Origin: Pseudoduganella flava
GTDB taxonomy: Bacteria; Pseudomonadota; Gammaproteobacteria; Burkholderiales; Burkholderiaceae_D
NCBI RefSeq assembly: GCF_007830495.1
Contig: NZ_VLKW01000006.1
Location: forward strand, 120,095 to 184,094
Direction of reading: 5' to 3'
DNA length: 64,000 nt
Shown here piece after piece: positions 59,924 through 64,000 of this stretch (within the stretch, counting starts at the first letter, position 1; the number at the start of each line of letters is the position of its first letter). The translations under genes were made by a program, and so were the position numbers. The notes below the pieces were generated by a model. The model had not been told where the DNA came from, did no database searches, and saw nothing but the letters and a program-made list of their open reading frames with translations.

Positions 59924-61774
59924 ATGTCCGCTCCTGCACCGATCACCCCGCCGACCACGCCGCTGACCACCGCGCTGACTTCGCCCGCCGACCGCCTGGC
60001 CGCCCTGCGCGCCGCCATGCGCCGCCACGGCATCGATGCCGTCGTCGTGCCGTCGTCCGATCCGCACCTGTCCGAGTACCTGCCGCCGCGCTGGAAGGCG
60101 CGCGAGTGGCTGTCCGGCTTCACCGGCTCGGTCGGCACGTTCATCGCCACGCAGGACTTCGCCGGCGTGTGGACGGACGGCCGCTACTGGACGCAGGCCG
60201 AGACGGAGCTGGCCGGCACCGGCATCGCGCTGATGAAGATCCCGTCCGGCGCCAGCACGCTGTACGTCGACTGGCTGGCGGACACGCTGCCGGCCGGGCA
60301 GACAGTGGCCGTCGACGGTGCCGTGCTGGGCTTGGCCACCGCGCGGCTGCTGGGCCAGGCGCTGCAGGCGAAGGGCGTGACGCTGCGCACCGGCGTCGAC
60401 GTGCTGGACGACGTATGGAGCGACCGCCCCGGCCTGCCGACGGAACCCGTGTTCGAACACGAGCCGCCGTATGCGACGACGCCGCGGGCGGAAAAACTGG
60501 CCGCATTGCGTGCCGCGATGGTGGAGCAGGGCGTCACCACGCACCTGATCTCGACGCTCGACGACATCGCATGGCTGTTCAACCTGCGCGGCGCCGACGT
60601 GCCGTTCAATCCCGTCTTCGTCGCGCATGCGCTGGTGTCGGCGCGGCAGGCAACGCTGTTCGTCGCCGACGGCAAGGTCAAGCCGGCATTGCAGGCGAAG
60701 CTCGCGGCGGACGGCATCACCGTGGCGCCCTACGAGCGCGCCACCGCGGCGCTGGCCGAACTGCCGCAGGAGACCGTGCTGCTGCTCGACCCACGCCGCG
60801 TCACGCACGGCACCCGGCTAGCCGTGCCGGCGCACGTGAAGGTGGTGGAAGCGATCAACCCGACCACCATGGCGAAGTCGCGCAAGACGGAAATCGAAGC
60901 GGCGCACGTGCGCGCGACGATGGAGCAGGATGGCGCGGCGCTGTGCGAATTCTTCGCGTGGCTGGAAGGCGCGCTGGCGCGCCGCCATGAAGAGCCGTTG
61001 AACGAGGTCGACATCGACCGCCACCTGACGGCGGCGCGGGCGCGCCGGCCCGGCTTCGTCAGCCCCAGCTTCGCGACGATCGCCGGCTTCAACGCGAACG
61101 GCGCGATCATCCATTACCGCGCCGCGCAGGAGAGCTGCGCGCGCATCGAGGGCAACGGCCTGCTGCTGATCGATTCGGGCGGCCAGTACCTGGGCGGCAC
61201 GACGGACATCACGCGCGTCGTGCCGGTGGGTGAGACCACGGCCGCGCAGCGGCGCGACTTCACGCTGGTGCTGAAAGGGATGATGGCGCTGTCGGCCACG
61301 CGCTTCCCGCGGGGGACGAAAGCGCCGCTGCTCGATGCGATCGCGCGCGCGCCGATCTGGGCCGCCGGCATCGACTTCGGCCACGGCACGGGCCACGGCG
61401 TGGGCTTCTTCCTGAACGTGCACGAGGGGCCGCAGGCGATCACGCCGTCGCTGATGCCGGAACCGCAGACGGCGATGGAACCGGGCATGATCACGTCGAT
61501 CGAGCCGGGCATCTACCGGCCCGGCCAGTGGGGGATCCGCATCGAGAACCTGGTGCTGAACCGGCTCGAGGCCAGTACGGAATTCGGTGAATTCCTGCGC
61601 TTCGAAACGCTTACACTGTGCCCGATCGATACGCGCTGCATCGACCGCGCCCTGCTGCGCGACGCCGAAATCGCCTGGCTGAACGACTACCACGCCACCG
61701 TGCGTGCGCGCCTCGCACCGCACGTCGCGGGCGATGCCTTGGCATGGCTGAACACAAGGACCGAACCATTATGA
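59924..61774 (+). CDS. Aminopeptidase P family protein (Xaa-Pro), eukaryotic-type length
   Basis: 616 residues. Two creatinase-like N-terminal domains (about 20-310: AAMRRHGIDAVVVPSSDPHLSEYL, GVWTDGRYWTQAE) precede the M24 domain. The metal ligands are Asp in LLLIDSGGQYLGGTTDITR, His in DFGHGTGHGVG (about 487), Glu in MITSIEPGIY and Glu in IRIENLVL. The three-domain form resembles XPNPEP1 rather than E. coli PepP. The 61772-61774 stop overlaps the next ATG by 4 nt. Confidence 0.9.
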   Translation: MSAPAPITPPTTPLTTALTSPADRLAALRAAMRRHGIDAVVVPSSDPHLSEYLPPRWKAREWLSGFTGSVGTFIATQDFAGVWTDGRYWTQAETELAGTGIALMKIPSGASTLYVDWLADTLPAGQTVAVDGAVLGLATARLLGQALQAKGVTLRTGVDVLDDVWSDRPGLPTEPVFEHEPPYATTPRAEKLAALRAAMVEQGVTTHLISTLDDIAWLFNLRGADVPFNPVFVAHALVSARQATLFVADGKVKPALQAKLAADGITVAPYERATAALAELPQETVLLLDPRRVTHGTRLAVPAHVKVVEAINPTTMAKSRKTEIEAAHVRATMEQDGAALCEFFAWLEGALARRHEEPLNEVDIDRHLTAARARRPGFVSPSFATIAGFNANGAIIHYRAAQESCARIEGNGLLLIDSGGQYLGGTTDITRVVPVGETTAAQRRDFTLVLKGMMALSATRFPRGTKAPLLDAIARAPIWAAGIDFGHGTGHGVGFFLNVHEGPQAITPSLMPEPQTAMEPGMITSIEPGIYRPGQWGIRIENLVLNRLEASTEFGEFLRFETLTLCPIDTRCIDRALLRDAEIAWLNDYHATVRARLAPHVAGDALAWLNTRTEPL

Positions 61775-62031
61775 GCAACCGTTCCACCAGGGCGTCCAAC
61801 GCGCTCGAGCGCCTGAAGGAGCGCAGCGGCAACCCGGCGTATTCGATGTCGCGCACGGGCAGCGGCCACTTCTTCCTGACCGAGGGGCCGGGCAAGCCGC
61901 CGCTGTGCCCACCGCTGGAACTCGACGACTTCGTTGCCTTCGTCAACGCGCAGGGCCCGCAGAAGCCGAAGCGCGTGAGCAAGCTGGACATCGAGTTCGA
62001 GAAGCAGCTCGTCAAGAAACCGAAGGCCTGA
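61771..62031 (+). CDS. Small conserved-looking protein, unknown
   Basis: 86 residues from ATG 61771, coupled to the aminopeptidase stop (ATGA). It contains SNALERLKERSGNPAYSMSRTGSGHFFLTEGPGK, a Pro-rich CPPLELDDFVAF and a Lys-rich tail (EKQLVKKPKA). I see no membrane segment or known motif. Tight coupling on both sides (3 nt to MgtC) supports translation. Confidence 0.7.
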   Translation: MSNRSTRASNALERLKERSGNPAYSMSRTGSGHFFLTEGPGKPPLCPPLELDDFVAFVNAQGPQKPKRVSKLDIEFEKQLVKKPKA

Positions 62032-62033
62032 CG

Positions 62034-62771
62034 ATGCCCAACATACTGAGCGCGTATTGGTCCGGCCAGGAGCTGGTGACCAATGGCGTCATCCTGCTCA
62101 ACCTGCTGGGCGCGCTGCTGCTCGGCATGCTGGTCGGTTACGAGCGCTCGTACCACGGCCGCGCAGCGGGCATGCGCACCTACGGCATCGTGTGCATGGC
62201 GTCGGCCGCGCTGACGGTGATCGGCGGCTATCCCGATCACTGGTTCGGCGGGCAGATGACGGCGCTGGCCGGCACCGATCCGACCCGTGTCATCCAGGGC
62301 ATCGTCACGGGCATCGGCTTCCTCGGTGCCGGCGTGATCATGCGCGAGGGTTTCAACATCAGCGGGCTGACGACGGCCGCATCGATCTGGGCGTCGTCGG
62401 TGATCGGCATCCTCGTCGGCGTCGGCTTTTATGCCGCCGCGATGGGGCTGGCGCTGTTGTCGGCGATGGTGATGATCTACCTGTCGCGCATCGAGGCATG
62501 GCTGCCGTCGCGGCACGCGATCGCGATCACGATGCGCTTCAAGCCGGGCTTCGAACCCTCCGAGGAGTCCTTGCGCAAGCTGGCCACCGAGCGGGGTTAC
62601 GAGATCGCCGGCGGCTCGCTGATGATCGCGCAAGACCACGGCCGGATGGAGTGGCGCTTCGTCGCGCTGGCGCTGGGCAAGCGCACCGGCACGCCGCTCG
62701 CGCTGCTGGCGGCCGAGATGGCGCGCTTCGAGGGCATCGACGGGTTTCAGATCACCCACGCACGCAACTGA
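62034..62771 (+). CDS. MgtC/SapB-family membrane protein
   Basis: 245 residues. The five-helix MgtC core spans about 20-155: LNLLGALLLGMLVGYERSYHGRAAGMRTYGIVCMASAALTVI, IVTGIGFLGAGVIMREGFNISGLTTAASIWASSVIGILVGVGFY. The acidic RxxxxG motif Glu-Arg (GYERS) is present. The C-terminal cytosolic part is about 165-245 (ACT-like, HAIAITMRFK), as in virulence-type MgtC. Relatives modulate Mg/ATP balance. It ends in a 13-bp tandem repeat. Confidence 0.9.
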   Translation: MPNILSAYWSGQELVTNGVILLNLLGALLLGMLVGYERSYHGRAAGMRTYGIVCMASAALTVIGGYPDHWFGGQMTALAGTDPTRVIQGIVTGIGFLGAGVIMREGFNISGLTTAASIWASSVIGILVGVGFYAAAMGLALLSAMVMIYLSRIEAWLPSRHAIAITMRFKPGFEPSEESLRKLATERGYEIAGGSLMIAQDHGRMEWRFVALALGKRTGTPLALLAAEMARFEGIDGFQITHARN

Positions 62772-62801
62772 AGACCGCAACTGAGCACCGCAACTGAGGA
62801 C
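62763..62801. repeat. Three 13-bp tandem repeats
   Basis: CGCAACTGAAGAC, CGCAACTGAGCAC, CGCAACTGAGGAC. The first copy contains the mgtC-like stop (CGC AAC TGA) and the third supplies GAGGA for the next gene at 62806. Confidence 0.9.
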
Positions 62802-62805
62802 ACCT

Positions 62806-63390
62806 ATGCTCGTGACATCGCAAGACGTACTGGATTTCTGGTTCCTGCCGATCGGCGTCAAGGGCCATAACATGCAGCGCCCGGAATGGTTCCGCAAGGA
62901 CGATGCGTTCGACCGGCAGATCTTCGCCCAGTTCGGCGACGCCATCGAGGACGCGCTGGTGGGCGGCCTGCGGTATTGGGACGACGAGGGCACGCAGGGC
63001 GCGCTGGCGCGCATCCTCGTGCTGGACCAGTTCACCCGCAACGTCTACCGCGGCACGCCGAAGGCCTTTGCCGGCGATGCGCTGGCACTGGAAGCGGCAC
63101 TGGCGATCGACAACTCGGGCGCGAACCAGACGCTGCCCCCGGTCCAGCGTGCGTTCTCGTACATGCCGTTCGAACATGCGGAAAACCTGGCGATGCAGCA
63201 GCGCGCCGTGATCCTGTTCGACAAGCTGGCCGCGTCCACCGCGGGTTTCGACAGCATGCTCGATTACGCCAAGCGCCACCACGACGTGGTCCGCAAGTTC
63301 GGCCGCTTCCCGCACCGTAACGAGATCCTCGGCCGCCAATCGACGCCGGACGAGATCGAGTTCCTGAAGCAGCCGGGGTCCGGCTTCTGA
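62806..63390 (+). CDS. DUF924 family protein
   Basis: 194 residues. Family pattern: SQDVLDFWFLPIG, PEWFRKDDAFDRQIFAQFGDAIE, GALARILVLDQFTRNVYRGTPKAFAGDALAL, FSYMPFEHAENLAMQQRAV and FDSMLDYAKRHHDVVRKFGRFPHRNEILGRQSTPDEIEFL. It is a helical TPR-like protein of unknown function, common near MgtC or reductases. Its stop overlaps the next ATG. Confidence 0.92.
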   Translation: MLVTSQDVLDFWFLPIGVKGHNMQRPEWFRKDDAFDRQIFAQFGDAIEDALVGGLRYWDDEGTQGALARILVLDQFTRNVYRGTPKAFAGDALALEAALAIDNSGANQTLPPVQRAFSYMPFEHAENLAMQQRAVILFDKLAASTAGFDSMLDYAKRHHDVVRKFGRFPHRNEILGRQSTPDEIEFLKQPGSGF

Positions 63391-64000
63391 TGCGCGGTTT
63401 ATCGATCGTCGGCGCCGGCCACGTGGGCAGCGCGCTGGGGCGCCTGTTCCACACGGCCGGCGTGTTCGACGTGCGCGGCGTGCTGGCCCGCTCGGCTGCC
63501 TCCGCGGCACAGGGCAGCGCCTTCATCGGCGCCGGCACCGCCACGTTTGATGTAGCGGCGCTGCCTGCCGCAGACGTGTACATGCTGGCGGTAACGGATG
63601 ACCAGATCGTGCCCGCCTGCGCCACGTTGGTGGCATCCCGCCCGCTGCAAGGCGCGATCGTGTTTCACTGCAGCGGCGCGCTCTCTTCCGGCGCACTGGA
63701 AGCAGCCCGGCTGGCTGGCGCCGCGACGGCCAGCGTCCACCCGATCCGCAGCTTTGCCGATCCGGCCGCGGTGGCCGCCGATTTTGCCGGCACATTTTGC
63801 GGCATCGAAGGTGATGCCGCCGCTCTCGCGGTGCTGGCGCCGGCGTTGGAAGCGATCGGCGGCCGGCCAGTGACGATCGATGCCGCCGCGAAAACCGTCT
63901 ATCACGCCGCCTCCGTCTTTGCCAGCAATTACCTGGTGACCGTGCTGGACACGGCGCTGCGTGCCTACCAGGCCGCCGGCATTCCGGCGGACATGGCGCG
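63390..64000 (+). CDS. Rossmann-like/DUF2520 protein, cut by right edge
   Basis: About 203 codons are visible. The N-terminus SIVGAGHVGSALGRLFHTAGV is a dinucleotide-binding loop, followed by ADVYMLAVTDDQIVPAC, FHCSGALSSGALEAARLAGAATASVHPIRSFADPAAV. The DUF2520 C-terminal helical domain begins at TVYHAASVFASNYLVTVLDTALRAYQAAGI. It resembles pyrroline-5-carboxylate reductase-like NAD(P)-binding proteins of unproven function. It is translationally coupled to the DUF924 gene; the stop lies outside the window. Confidence 0.85.
   Translation, partial: MRGLSIVGAGHVGSALGRLFHTAGVFDVRGVLARSAASAAQGSAFIGAGTATFDVAALPAADVYMLAVTDDQIVPACATLVASRPLQGAIVFHCSGALSSGALEAARLAGAATASVHPIRSFADPAAVAADFAGTFCGIEGDAAALAVLAPALEAIGGRPVTIDAAAKTVYHAASVFASNYLVTVLDTALRAYQAAGIPADMA

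Overview
The window is GC-rich, tightly packed bacterial DNA. Its genes look like a betaproteobacterium of the family Oxalobacteraceae, in the Massilia/Duganella/Pseudoduganella group. This is inferred from the HAD nucleotidase-slmA pairing near argB, the LIV-type transporter operon with an acyl-CoA synthetase, two PHA-depolymerase-like enzymes, a large Calx-beta/LapA-like repeat protein, and GGGTCAGACCC / GGTGCCAGGCAC intergenic palindromes. No phage, IS element, rRNA or CRISPR array was found. One tRNA (Thr, GGT) is present. No gene-free stretch exceeds 300 bases.

Layout. 1-5947: a lipoprotein cut by the window edge, a 1433-residue repeat protein, a small outer-membrane barrel protein and a VOC protein. 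6115-14540: rsgA, then a minus-strand operon (DUF350, SPFH/SHOCT, zinc-ribbon/DUF4178, a 55-residue Gly-rich protein, speD). Divergent from it is a plus-strand operon (membrane-fused spermidine-synthase-like protein, Tat-exported flavoprotein, GNAT). 14802-17816: cspA, a small unknown gene, a hipBA toxin-antitoxin pair with a duplicated operator region, and a thioesterase. 18026-29794: a galactan/galactose locus (dgoD, dgoK, dgoA, GH35, TonB receptor, lactonase-like, GH53, SDR, LysR). 29791-36107: PPK2, gabD, PHA depolymerase, glutathione peroxidase, rhodanese, FtrA-like regulator and DUF1428. 36097-41970: DUF6058, pabBC, slmA, pyrimidine nucleotidase, TraB/GumN, tRNA-Thr, argB. 42123-48880: CWC protein, second PHA-depolymerase-like enzyme, DUF1289/MBL pair, nitronate monooxygenase, isochorismatase, ECF sigma factor, a solitary clpP and hpt. 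48974-58299: a LIV transporter operon framed by two acyl-CoA-ligase-type genes, with a divergent Crp/Fnr regulator. 58413-64000: membrane protein, alpha/beta hydrolase, aminopeptidase P, MgtC, DUF924 and a truncated DUF2520 Rossmann protein.

Two gene sets work as systems. The galactan locus covers a complete proposed route: endo-galactanase cuts galactan outside the inner membrane, the TonB receptor imports fragments, GH35 frees galactose, and the SDR and lactonase oxidise it to galactonate. dgoD/dgoK/dgoA then carry galactonate to pyruvate and glyceraldehyde-3-phosphate (De Ley-Doudoroff route). The divergent polyamine/SPFH cluster couples AdoMet decarboxylase to a membrane-embedded aminopropyltransferase homologue, an exported amine-oxidase-like flavoprotein and membrane scaffold proteins. 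It is the best candidate here for a poorly described system, possibly one that makes or modifies a polyamine at the envelope.

Many neighbouring genes overlap by 4 nt (ATGA) or share convergent 3' ends. Most long open frames on the opposite strand are GC-rich shadows and are not annotated.
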